Origin: Enterococcus songbeiensis
Lineage (GTDB): Bacteria > Bacillota > Bacilli > Lactobacillales > Enterococcaceae
Assembly (NCBI RefSeq): GCF_005405265.1
Contig: NZ_BJDS01000001.1
Span: 64,001 to 118,090, forward strand
Reading direction: 5' to 3'
DNA length: 54,090 nucleotides
A program made the position numbers and the translations under genes. This document shows positions 1-7,786 of this stretch, piece after piece; position 1 is the stretch's first letter, and each line of letters begins with the position of its first letter. Below the pieces are notes generated by a model. It had not been told where the DNA came from, searched no databases, and worked only from the letters and a program-made list of their open reading frames with translations.

Positions 1-931
1 GTAAACTCTCTGGCAACTTTCTTGGAACCACATAACCAATATCCTTCGTTAACGTCTCCATGTAAGTACCTTCAAAGACCAGAATCGGCTTCTTAAAATA
101 GAGAGAAAAAAAATATTTTAAGGAAGTTGCTGTATCTAATGCCATGTTATCAAACCCATATAGATTATTTATTATATCCGAATCTCGAATGAACGATGGT
201 GTATCTTCAGGAATAAAAGAACCATGAAACTTAACATTTCGAATCGAATTTTCTTTCGCGTAGATTTTTAATTTTTCTGATCCAACACCAAAAAACTGTA
301 TTCTAAATCTATCATCATTTGCAAATATATCTAGTACCTTCTTATCAATATCAAAAAACCTTACTGATCCAATAAAACTAATTCTTATTGGTTTATTTCT
401 AGGTATAAACTTATAATAGTCATCTCTCAAAAAATTTTTATCAAAGCTATTTAATAAGAAATAATCATGTTTAGGTAAAAATTTTTCAAATCCTCTTGAA
501 GAAATAGTCGTGAAATACGAATTATTAATAATTTTTTTTAGTACATTTTTTATCACTGGTCTATCAGAATTTGCATAATCTCTAATGTTAAGCACATATT
601 TATTGGATGAGAGCAATGTTGAAAATAAAATTGCTGTCTCGGTTCCCCATACTATGATTCTAGAATATTGATTTCGCTTAATTATTTTTGAAGCATATCT
701 TCTAAAAGAAATATATTTCATCAATTTTACTAGTTTGTTAGTACTCTTCTTAAAATTCAAAGGAAACTGATAAATCTTTTCCGTACCAGTTGGCTTTTTT
801 TCTAAACTTCCATACTTATCAACACATATTATATCAAAAGGGATATTTTGTGATTCAAACAAATTATAATACAAAGCTGCTCCAGTCATATGTTTCACAT
901 TCACAGTTGAAAGAATTAATACCTTCGCCAA
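1..931 (-). CDS. Glycosyltransferase, partial (3' end outside window)
   Basis: Read by hand from the minus strand. The frame is open from a TTG at 931 to the window edge, about 310 residues. An in-frame TAA lies three codons before the TTG, and a GAGG box sits about ten bases upstream, so TTG is the only sensible early start. The product begins LAKVLILSTVNVKHMTGAAL and has no signal peptide. Its middle part (around RISFIGSVRFFDIDKKVLDI) looks like the nucleotide-sugar-binding half of a GT-B glycosyltransferase. It is the last gene seen in the capsule operon and follows the GT2 gene by 38 bases. It probably adds a sugar to the repeat unit, but donor and linkage cannot be told. The coding sequence is more AT-rich than the nucleotide-sugar genes upstream, as is usual for variable capsule genes. 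Confidence 0.75.
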   Translation of the reverse strand, partial: MAKVLILSTVNVKHMTGAALYYNLFESQNIPFDIICVDKYGSLEKKPTGTEKIYQFPLNFKKSTNKLVKLMKYISFRRYASKIIKRNQYSRIIVWGTETAILFSTLLSSNKYVLNIRDYANSDRPVIKNVLKKIINNSYFTTISSRGFEKFLPKHDYFLLNSFDKNFLRDDYYKFIPRNKPIRISFIGSVRFFDIDKKVLDIFANDDRFRIQFFGVGSEKLKIYAKENSIRNVKFHGSFIPEDTPSFIRDSDIINNLYGFDNMALDTATSLKYFFSLYFKKPILVFEGTYMETLTKDIGYVVPRKLPESL

Positions 932-969
932 TTTTTTTTACATCCTCACTTCCATATTTAGAAGTTATT

Positions 970-1803
970 TTATCCAATACTGTTCTTATACTCATAAATT
1001 TTAGCATCTACTAGTACTCTATACCAATACGCCTGAAAAAAAGCGTATAAAAAGCCTGCATACCCATCTAAAAATCCTAGTCTAAATATATATCTATAAA
1101 GGAAATAAGCGTTTGTTCTAATGATACTCGGTAATCGATAGTATAAACCGTATTTTAAAAACCTTCTAATCTTTGCAGGTGTGTCTAATGACTGATAATC
1201 GTCTTTTCCATTGTTTTGTAAATTATGAAGATAATCCTTTGCAGCTCTACTAGCATACCAATTATGTTTATCAATCCAAAAGGTAAGGTCTTTAAAATCT
1301 TCATGTTTCGATATATGTTTCATTTCAACCGAGATACCCTCTGTAAGAACTATTTGTTCGTCCATTTCTCGTTCTTCCATAAAAGCTTTTCCCTGCTTGA
1401 ATATACATAATTTTTTAAATGGGAAGGTACCACCGTGTCTTAATCTCTTACCTAAAAAGTTTACTTCTAAAGGAAAGATTATACCATTAACATTAGTATC
1501 TTTATTTTTCTCACTTAAAACAGCTATCTCATTCAGAGATTCACTTGTCAATCGTTCATCTGCATCTAACCTAAAAATCCATTGTGTAGTAATATCTAGA
1601 TGAGTAATTGCCCATTGAAACTGTTTCCCATAGTTAACAAATTCATGTTGTACAAATTCTGCATTATAATGTTTTGCAACATTTTTAGTTCCATCTGTGC
1701 TAAAACTATCAACTATAACAACTCGTTGAAATCTTTTGTTTAAAGATTCTAAACACTCAGGTAGATTTGTTTCTTCATTTTTTGTTAAAATGACAACAGT
1801 CAT
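970..1803 (-). CDS. Family 2 glycosyltransferase of the capsule operon
   Basis: About 277 residues. The N-terminus MTVVILTKNEETNLPECLES and the FRLDADERL stretch are the GT2 (GT-A fold) signature, the latter supplying the metal-binding DxD-type acidic residues. The C-terminal third carries hydrophobic and amphipathic stretches near YRYIFRLGFLDGYAGFL, as in membrane-associated WaaE/KdtX-like transferases. I chose the ATG at 1803 because a GAGGA box precedes it by eight bases; the upstream GTG at 1818 lies inside that box. It starts 12 bases after capG stops, so it is in the operon. It should act at the inner face of the membrane, adding one sugar to the lipid-linked repeat unit. The sugar is not predictable. 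Confidence 0.88.
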   Translation of the reverse strand: MTVVILTKNEETNLPECLESLNKRFQRVVIVDSFSTDGTKNVAKHYNAEFVQHEFVNYGKQFQWAITHLDITTQWIFRLDADERLTSESLNEIAVLSEKNKDTNVNGIIFPLEVNFLGKRLRHGGTFPFKKLCIFKQGKAFMEEREMDEQIVLTEGISVEMKHISKHEDFKDLTFWIDKHNWYASRAAKDYLHNLQNNGKDDYQSLDTPAKIRRFLKYGLYYRLPSIIRTNAYFLYRYIFRLGFLDGYAGFLYAFFQAYWYRVLVDAKIYEYKNSIG

Positions 1804-1814
1804 ATCGATTTTCC

Positions 1815-2939
1815 TCACTTACTCCACACCACTCTGTTCACATAATCTGTATAAGAAAGAATAATTCGCAATACCTTTTCCGAAACATTTGGCATTGAAT
1901 AATCTGCTACGTGTCGTAAAGTACTTTGTTCCTGTGTTTTCAATACTTCTAGACCTTGTAAGATTCGTTCTTTTTCTAAACCAACCATCATAACGCTGGC
2001 TTCTTCCATTGCTTCTGGACGTTCATGCGCTTGACGGATATTCAATGCACGGAAATTCAAGATAGAGGACTCTTCGCTGATGGTACCACTATCACTCAAA
2101 ACAGCTTTTGCATTGATTTGCAGCTTGTTGTAATCATTGAATCCCATTGGTTTCATAGTTTGTACTAATTCATGGAACTTGATTCCTTTTGCTTCGATCA
2201 TCTTCATTGTACGAGGGTGTGTACTGATGATGATTGGCAATTGATACAATTCCGCAATTGTATTTAAGCTATCTACCAGGTTCAAGAAATTCGCTTCTGA
2301 ACTGATATTTTCCTCACGGTGAGCAGATACGACAAAATAATTATCTTTTGTTAGTTCTAAACGATCAAGAATATCCGAATTCTCAATATCTTCTTTTCGT
2401 GAATTTAACACTTCAAACATTGGACTTCCCGTCTTAATCACACGATCAGCTGGCAGTCCTTCTCGAAGCAAATATTCTCTTGCGATATCGCTATAAGTCA
2501 AATTAATGTCTGAGGTATGGTCAACGATTTTGCGGTTTGTTTCTTCAGGCACCCGTTGATCAAAGCACCGATTTCCTGCTTCCATATGGAAAATTGGAAT
2601 GTGACGACGTTTTGCCGCAATCGCACACAGGCAACTATTCGTATCGCCTAAAACTAGAAACGCATCTGGTTGGACTTCTTCTAAAATTGGATCGATTTTA
2701 ATTAGAATATTGCCGACAGTTTCAATAGCTGTGCCGACTGCTGCATTTAAGAAATAATCTGGTTTTTTCAATTTAAAATCTTCAAAAAACACTTCATTTA
2801 GTTCATAATCATAGTTTTGACCAGTATGAACCAAAATGTGTTCGATTGCTTCTGATTCTTCCAATTTATTTAATACAGCAGATAAACGAATAATTTCTGG
2901 ACGTGTTCCAACGACAGTCATCACTTTCAATTTTTTCAC
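1815..2939 (-). CDS. capG: UDP-N-acetylglucosamine 2-epimerase-type enzyme, CapG/FnlC-like
   Basis: 374 residues, the normal length for WecB-family non-hydrolysing epimerases. Recognisable family blocks are VVGTRPEIIRLSAV at the N-terminus, HTGQNYD near residue 40, EAGNRCFDQRVPEETNR near 120-140, SAHREEN near 205 and SDSGTISEES near 285. In S. aureus CapG and P. aeruginosa WbjD this enzyme performs the last step, C2 epimerisation of UDP-N-acetyl-L-pneumosamine to UDP-N-acetyl-L-fucosamine. That role is favoured over plain WecB because the gene directly follows capE and capF, the enzymes for the preceding steps. It is separated from capF by two bases. Confidence 0.92.
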   Translation of the reverse strand: MKKLKVMTVVGTRPEIIRLSAVLNKLEESEAIEHILVHTGQNYDYELNEVFFEDFKLKKPDYFLNAAVGTAIETVGNILIKIDPILEEVQPDAFLVLGDTNSCLCAIAAKRRHIPIFHMEAGNRCFDQRVPEETNRKIVDHTSDINLTYSDIAREYLLREGLPADRVIKTGSPMFEVLNSRKEDIENSDILDRLELTKDNYFVVSAHREENISSEANFLNLVDSLNTIAELYQLPIIISTHPRTMKMIEAKGIKFHELVQTMKPMGFNDYNKLQINAKAVLSDSGTISEESSILNFRALNIRQAHERPEAMEEASVMMVGLEKERILQGLEVLKTQEQSTLRHVADYSMPNVSEKVLRIILSYTDYVNRVVWSK

Positions 2940-2941
2940 AA

Positions 2942-4051
2942 TTAAACCTCCACGTAATAGGTATCTGGATTTTCTGGATCAAAGGGTTCATTGACCCACA
3001 TAAGCGTCACCATATCCGATTCCCCTAAATTTTCTATATTGTGAGTATAGCCCACAGGTATATCTACTACTTCCAGTTTTTCACCAGAAACAAAATATTC
3101 AATCACTTCATCCGAATCAATCTTTCTAAAGCGAATGACACCTGTCCCACTGACCACTAAAAATTTTTCATTTTTGGTGTGATGCCAGTGATTTCCTTTC
3201 GTAATTCCCGGTTTTGAAATGTTTACAGAAACTTGCCCACGATCAGGCGTACGCAAAAACTCGGTAAATGAACCACGTTGATCGCTATTCATTTTCAAGG
3301 GATAGCTAAACTGATCCTCCGGCAAAAAGCTGAGATATGTGCTATATAGATTTTTTTCGATTCTACGATTTAATTTTGGTAATCCTAATGTTTGTCGATT
3401 TTCCTTAAAAGAAACAATCAGATCTCTCAATTCACCAACAGATACTTGATCAATCGCAGGAACAAAACCAAACCCATCTTGCACTGTTGGGTTTCCTTGG
3501 AGACAATTCAGCAATTCCTTTACAACATCATCAATATAACATAAGTCAATCGTTGCTTTTGGATCATTTACGCTGACTTCTTCTCCTCTGGCAATCTTAT
3601 AGCAAAAGGTTGCGACAACCGTATTGTAGTTTGGTCGCGACCATTTTCCATAAAGATTGGCGAAACGATAGACATAAATCTCTGCACCGGTTTCTTCATG
3701 ATACTTTTGCAGCAACTCTTCTCCTGCACGTTTGCTTTCACCGTACGGATTATCCAGTTTTGCCTGAATAGAGGATGACAACATGATTGGACACGTATTA
3801 TTGGCTTGTTTCAACAAATCAAGCAGCTCCGAAGTAAAGCCAAAATTACCTTCCATAAATTCAGCCGTTGTTTCTGGACGATTGACACCGGCTAGATGAA
3901 AGATGAATTCTGCATTTTTACAATAATCAACTAGCAGTTCCTTAGGTGTTTCCTTATCAAATTCGTAAATTTCATGTTCATCTTGATTTTTTAGTTCAGC
4001 AATGAGATTCTTGCCGACAAATCCCATTGATCCCGTTACAAGTATTTTCAT
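2942..4051 (-). CDS. capF: Bifunctional UDP-sugar reductase/epimerase, CapF/FnlB-like
   Basis: 369 residues in two domains. Residues 1 to about 240 are an extended short-chain dehydrogenase (TGSMGFVGKNL nucleotide-binding loop; YGESKRAGEELL catalytic Tyr-Lys region). Residues from about 245 are a cupin with the metal-ligand cluster GNHWHHTKNEKF. S. aureus CapF has this same layout: the cupin epimerises at C3 and the reductase reduces C4 of the CapE product. The start overlaps the capE stop as ATGA (4 bases), which suggests translational coupling. It acts in the cytosol in the UDP-L-FucNAc pathway. Confidence 0.94.
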   Translation of the reverse strand: MKILVTGSMGFVGKNLIAELKNQDEHEIYEFDKETPKELLVDYCKNAEFIFHLAGVNRPETTAEFMEGNFGFTSELLDLLKQANNTCPIMLSSSIQAKLDNPYGESKRAGEELLQKYHEETGAEIYVYRFANLYGKWSRPNYNTVVATFCYKIARGEEVSVNDPKATIDLCYIDDVVKELLNCLQGNPTVQDGFGFVPAIDQVSVGELRDLIVSFKENRQTLGLPKLNRRIEKNLYSTYLSFLPEDQFSYPLKMNSDQRGSFTEFLRTPDRGQVSVNISKPGITKGNHWHHTKNEKFLVVSGTGVIRFRKIDSDEVIEYFVSGEKLEVVDIPVGYTHNIENLGESDMVTLMWVNEPFDPENPDTYYVEV

Positions 4052-5070
4052 TTGTTATTCCATGCCTTTAATTCTTCTTGGACTAGGTCTAATTCAAGCA
4101 ACCGTTCCTTGATTTCAGCCACAGTCAAACGATGAGTATTATCTGAATTGTATTCTTCATCTTGTGACAATTCTTGTTCCCCATCAACAAAGTATTTATC
4201 ATAATTCAAGTCGCGTTTGTCAGCCGGTACTCGGTAGAAACCACCCATGTCTTTTGATACCAAGAATTCTTCCTTCGTAAGCAACGTTTCGTAGCGTTTT
4301 TCCCCATGACGAGTTCCGATCACATGAATTTCATTATCCACATTGAATAATTCTTTTACTGCTTGTGCTAGATCACCGACTGTTGAGGCAGGGGATTTTT
4401 GTACCATGATATCGCCGGCTTCAGCATTTGCAAAAGCAAATTCAACTAAGCCTACTGCTTCATCCAGATTCATTAAGAAACGAGTCATATCGGGATTAGT
4501 TACCGTCAATGGCTTTCCAGCTTTGATTTGGTCAATGAATAAAGGAATAACCGAACCACGAGAAGCCATAACATTTCCATAGCGTGTACAGCAAATCGTC
4601 GTTTTTGACCCTTCCACGGCACGCGCTTTGGCGATAATTACTTTTTCCATCATTGCTTTAGAAATCCCCATTGCATTGATTGGATAAGCTGCCTTGTCGG
4701 TAGATAAACAGATCACCCGTTTTACCCCAGCTTCAACTGCAGCAGTCAGTACGTTTTCTGTTCCTAAAATATTGGTTTTCACAGCTTCGATTGGGAAAAA
4801 TTCGCAAGAAGGCACTTGTTTCAGTGCTGCTGCATGGAAAATATAGTCCACACCATACATCGCATTTTTTACACTATTGATGTCTCGAACATCGCCAATA
4901 TAAAATTTCAATTTATCGCTGTTATATTTTTTCCGCATATCATCTTGTTTCTTTTCATCCCGTGAAAAAATACGAATTTCTTTAATATCTGAATGCAGGA
5001 ATTTCTTCATTACTGCATTTCCAAACGAACCGGTTCCACCTGTAATCAACAACACTTTATCTTTAAACAC
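4048..5070 (-). CDS. capE: UDP-GlcNAc 4,6-dehydratase/5-epimerase, CapE/FnlA-like
   Basis: 340 residues, extended SDR fold. The nucleotide-binding loop is TGGTGSFGNAVM and the active-site block is STDKAAYPINAMGISKAMM, where Met stands in the usual Tyr position. This Ser-Met-Lys arrangement is known for CapE/FnlA enzymes. The reaction starts the UDP-L-FucNAc branch from UDP-GlcNAc. The start is a GTG at 5070, six bases after a GGGGGA box formed by the end of the upstream glycosyltransferase gene, whose stop is two bases before it. Order capE-capF-capG is as in S. aureus and P. aeruginosa O11. Confidence 0.94.
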   Translation of the reverse strand: MFKDKVLLITGGTGSFGNAVMKKFLHSDIKEIRIFSRDEKKQDDMRKKYNSDKLKFYIGDVRDINSVKNAMYGVDYIFHAAALKQVPSCEFFPIEAVKTNILGTENVLTAAVEAGVKRVICLSTDKAAYPINAMGISKAMMEKVIIAKARAVEGSKTTICCTRYGNVMASRGSVIPLFIDQIKAGKPLTVTNPDMTRFLMNLDEAVGLVEFAFANAEAGDIMVQKSPASTVGDLAQAVKELFNVDNEIHVIGTRHGEKRYETLLTKEEFLVSKDMGGFYRVPADKRDLNYDKYFVDGEQELSQDEEYNSDNTHRLTVAEIKERLLELDLVQEELKAWNNK

Positions 5071-5072
5071 GT

Positions 5073-6299
5073 CTATTCCCCCAATATATTACCTACCAAA
5101 TCAATATATTTTTGAATTTGATATTCTTTTTTGTATTTTTCATTATGCAATTTTGATACATTTTTTTTCATTGCAAGTAATGTTTCCTCATCTTCTTGAA
5201 TTTTCATAAGAACTCTTATCAACTCTTGGCTAGCATTATTTTCTAGTGCAATACCGGCTTGATATTGTTCGATTTCCAAGATGATATCGGTATCTTTATC
5301 CATAATTGCTATGACAGGTTTTTCTGCTTGATAATAGCTATAGGTTTTACTTGGTACTGCTAATCCTGAGATGCTATTTTCTAATGTAACTACAAACAAG
5401 TCACTTATATTTAGTGCTTCGGTGAAGTCCTCGCCTTTAAGATAGTCAAAAACATAACAATTAGAAAGTTGATTTTCTTGAACAAATGCTTTTAATTTAT
5501 CCTTTTTATTTCCGTGACCGGCAAAAAGAAAGGCAATCTTTGACTGTTTGATTTTTTCGTCATTTATAGTTTTCATTAAAGTATCAATATCTTGAGCAGT
5601 TCCCATATTTCCAAAATACGAAACAATTAATCGGTATTCAGCTCGAATTTCTCTTAGCTGTTCATTAGTTATCGTATCCGTAGTTTGAAATGATTCTGTG
5701 GCCCAATTTGGAATCACCTGAACTTTTTCTGAAGATATTTCTCGATTTTCAACAATATATCGTTTCATATCATGTGATAAACTCACTACTCTAGAAACGT
5801 TTTTAAATAATTTTTTGTTAATAAATCTCATTACTTTAGAAATAATTCCACTCTCATTGAGGACACCTGAATTTACTGCAATTTCAGGATACAAATCATA
5901 GCTGACGAAAATAATTTTGCAACCAAACAGTTTCTTTGCGATAACAGCAATAATTGGTAATATCGGTGGATTTGAGTAGACAATAAGAATCTTATATTTA
6001 CGACATTTAAATAAATTAATTCCTATAGCTAGTGTAAACGAAAAATAATTGATTAACCGAGAAAGAAAATTTTTTCTTCCCAATTGAAGATATTTTTTTC
6101 GATGAATCGTGATACCTTCCACTGTTTCATTCAAAGGAACAGTTTTTTCTGAATCAGAATATTCTTTTGGATATCCACATAAAACATCCACGCTTATACC
6201 GGCTTCAACCAGACCTTTTGCCGTTTGATAGGGCAATAAAGCTGAAGAAACAAATTCTGGATAAAAGAATTGGCACATAAAAAGAACATCACGCTTCAT
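5073..6299 (-). CDS. Family 4 glycosyltransferase, CapL/WbuB-like
   Basis: 408 residues from the ATG at 6299. A longer open frame extends upstream to 6431, but that start lies deep inside the preceding reductase gene and lacks a ribosome site; the ATG at 6299 has a GGAG box eight bases upstream and overlaps the previous stop by 11 bases. The N-terminus MKRDVLFMCQFFYPEFVSSA and the later YFGNMGTAQDIDTL and FLFAGHGNKKDKL blocks are GT4 (GT-B fold) features. The WbuB subgroup transfers L-FucNAc, and S. aureus CapL does this in the equivalent locus. That assignment is inferred from the neighbouring CapM/CapN and CapE/F/G homologues. Confidence 0.88.
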   Translation of the reverse strand: MKRDVLFMCQFFYPEFVSSALLPYQTAKGLVEAGISVDVLCGYPKEYSDSEKTVPLNETVEGITIHRKKYLQLGRKNFLSRLINYFSFTLAIGINLFKCRKYKILIVYSNPPILPIIAVIAKKLFGCKIIFVSYDLYPEIAVNSGVLNESGIISKVMRFINKKLFKNVSRVVSLSHDMKRYIVENREISSEKVQVIPNWATESFQTTDTITNEQLREIRAEYRLIVSYFGNMGTAQDIDTLMKTINDEKIKQSKIAFLFAGHGNKKDKLKAFVQENQLSNCYVFDYLKGEDFTEALNISDLFVVTLENSISGLAVPSKTYSYYQAEKPVIAIMDKDTDIILEIEQYQAGIALENNASQELIRVLMKIQEDEETLLAMKKNVSKLHNEKYKKEYQIQKYIDLVGNILGE

Positions 6300-7161
6300 T
6301 TTCCGTCTCCATAATACTTTTCTCAAAATTTTTATCCTGATAAGATAATTGAAATTCTTGAATGACACTTTCAGGATAACCTTCCATTTCTTTATCATAA
6401 ACAAGCGTACCAAAGACTTTGTTGAACACATTGATTTTTTTCGATAAAAGCTGGATTAAACCACTAAACCCAGGAATCATTCTGATTTTTTTATTATTGA
6501 TCTCAGCAATTTTTTCTACCATATCAGATGTATTTACGTATTCTATATTTTGAGGATGGTATGTCCCTGATAGCTGAGAATCAACCATTAATTTGAGAAA
6601 TAATGCTAAATTATTGATATAAAGCATACTTCTTTGATTTTTAACTTTTGGGAAGATAGGACTTTTTTTTGCCAGTTTAGCTAAACGTGGATAATTTCCC
6701 ACTGTATTCGGTCCATAAATCATCGGTGGTCGTAAAATACAAACTTTAAAGCTAGGTGAATCAAGCTCACCGATTAATTTCTCTGCTGCTAGTTTTGATT
6801 TTCCATAAGGTGTTTTTGGCTGTGGTATCGTTTCTTTTGATATAACTCCCGTATCTACACCAAAGATTGACATGGAGCTAAAGAAAATAAACTGACTAAC
6901 CCCTTCGTCTTTTGCTTTTTTCGCTGTTTCAACTGCTAAATCACGATTGACCTGATAATATAATTCTTCATTTTTCTCTTTTACATGCACAATAGCTGCT
7001 AGATGGATAATCGAATCATACCCAGAAAAATCCTTTTCTTTCCACGAACCATCCTTTAAATCAATCGTGTCAATCTGATAGTCATCCCCGAATTGTTGCA
7101 TATAGGTTTTAAAAGAAGTACCAATGTAACTATTAGCGCCAGTAATCAAAATCCGCTTCAT
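6289..7161 (-). CDS. capN: NAD-dependent epimerase/4-ketoreductase, CapN-like
   Basis: 290 residues, SDR fold: ITGANSYIGTSF nucleotide loop, IIHLAAIVHV, SSMSIFG and the catalytic YGKSK, then LRPPMIYGP. This is the subgroup that reduces the 4-keto group of UDP-2-acetamido-2,6-dideoxy-xylo-hexos-4-ulose (S. aureus CapN, making UDP-D-FucNAc; relatives make UDP-D-QuiNAc). The choice between FucNAc and QuiNAc cannot be made from sequence by eye. CapN is favoured because all other members of the staphylococcal set are present. It overlaps the preceding sugar transferase by four bases and the following glycosyltransferase by eleven. Confidence 0.82.
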   Translation of the reverse strand: MKRILITGANSYIGTSFKTYMQQFGDDYQIDTIDLKDGSWKEKDFSGYDSIIHLAAIVHVKEKNEELYYQVNRDLAVETAKKAKDEGVSQFIFFSSMSIFGVDTGVISKETIPQPKTPYGKSKLAAEKLIGELDSPSFKVCILRPPMIYGPNTVGNYPRLAKLAKKSPIFPKVKNQRSMLYINNLALFLKLMVDSQLSGTYHPQNIEYVNTSDMVEKIAEINNKKIRMIPGFSGLIQLLSKKINVFNKVFGTLVYDKEMEGYPESVIQEFQLSYQDKNFEKSIMETENEA

Positions 7162-7775
7162 TCTTTCTCTCCTTTATCCTTCAACGACCCGGTTCCGCCT
7201 TCTACCACACCATCACTTTTAAAGACTGCACCAATTGTGCCAAAGAAACATTTGATATCTAACCCAAAAGACATTTCCTTTGTATAGGTGCCATCTAATT
7301 TTGCTTTGATTGGTATTTCCAATTCATCACGTCCACTGATTTGCGCCAATCCAGTTAGTCCCGGACGGATGTCGTTTGCGCCGTAAATGTCTCTTGCTTC
7401 AATCAAATCATACTGATTCCATAAGCAAGGACGAGGCCCAATGATTGCCATATCCCCTTTTAGAATGTTCCACAATTGAGGTAATTCATCCAAGCTGGTT
7501 TTCCGCAAGAATTTTCCGACTTTTGTAATAAAATAGTCTGGATTTTCCAACAGATGGGTCGGCATTTCTTTAGGAGTATCTACCCGCATCGTCCGGAATT
7601 TATAAATATTAAAGTAGCGTTTGTTCTTTCCTACCCGCTTTTGTTTAAAAATGATTGGACCTTTTGAATCTAGCTTGATTGCTAAAAACAAAAGCAGAAA
7701 AATTGGCGACAAAACAATGATGCCAATCAATGAAAGCAAGAAATCAATGCCTCGTTTAAGTCCGTTCCTATACAC
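7158..7775 (-). CDS. capM: Initiating sugar-1-phosphate transferase, CapM/PglC-like
   Basis: 205 residues, a small monotopic phosphoglycosyltransferase. One N-terminal membrane segment (FLLSLIGIIVLSPIFLLLFLAI) is followed by the family blocks KQKRVGKNKRYFNIYKFRTM, LRKTSLDELPQLWNILKGDM and IGPRPCL. The Asp-Glu pair in SLDELPQ is the catalytic dyad of this class. The enzyme moves a sugar-1-phosphate, here probably D-FucNAc-1-P, onto undecaprenyl phosphate at the inner membrane face, starting each capsule repeat unit. It lies between the dehydratase and the reductase that would make its donor. Confidence 0.92.
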   Translation of the reverse strand: MYRNGLKRGIDFLLSLIGIIVLSPIFLLLFLAIKLDSKGPIIFKQKRVGKNKRYFNIYKFRTMRVDTPKEMPTHLLENPDYFITKVGKFLRKTSLDELPQLWNILKGDMAIIGPRPCLWNQYDLIEARDIYGANDIRPGLTGLAQISGRDELEIPIKAKLDGTYTKEMSFGLDIKCFFGTIGAVFKSDGVVEGGTGSLKDKGEKE

Positions 7776-7786
7776 GTTTCCAACTC

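Noticed and set aside
6300..6431. Upstream extension of the CapL-like glycosyltransferase
   Set aside because: It lies inside capN without a ribosome site, while the ATG at 6299 has one and starts with the conserved N-terminus.
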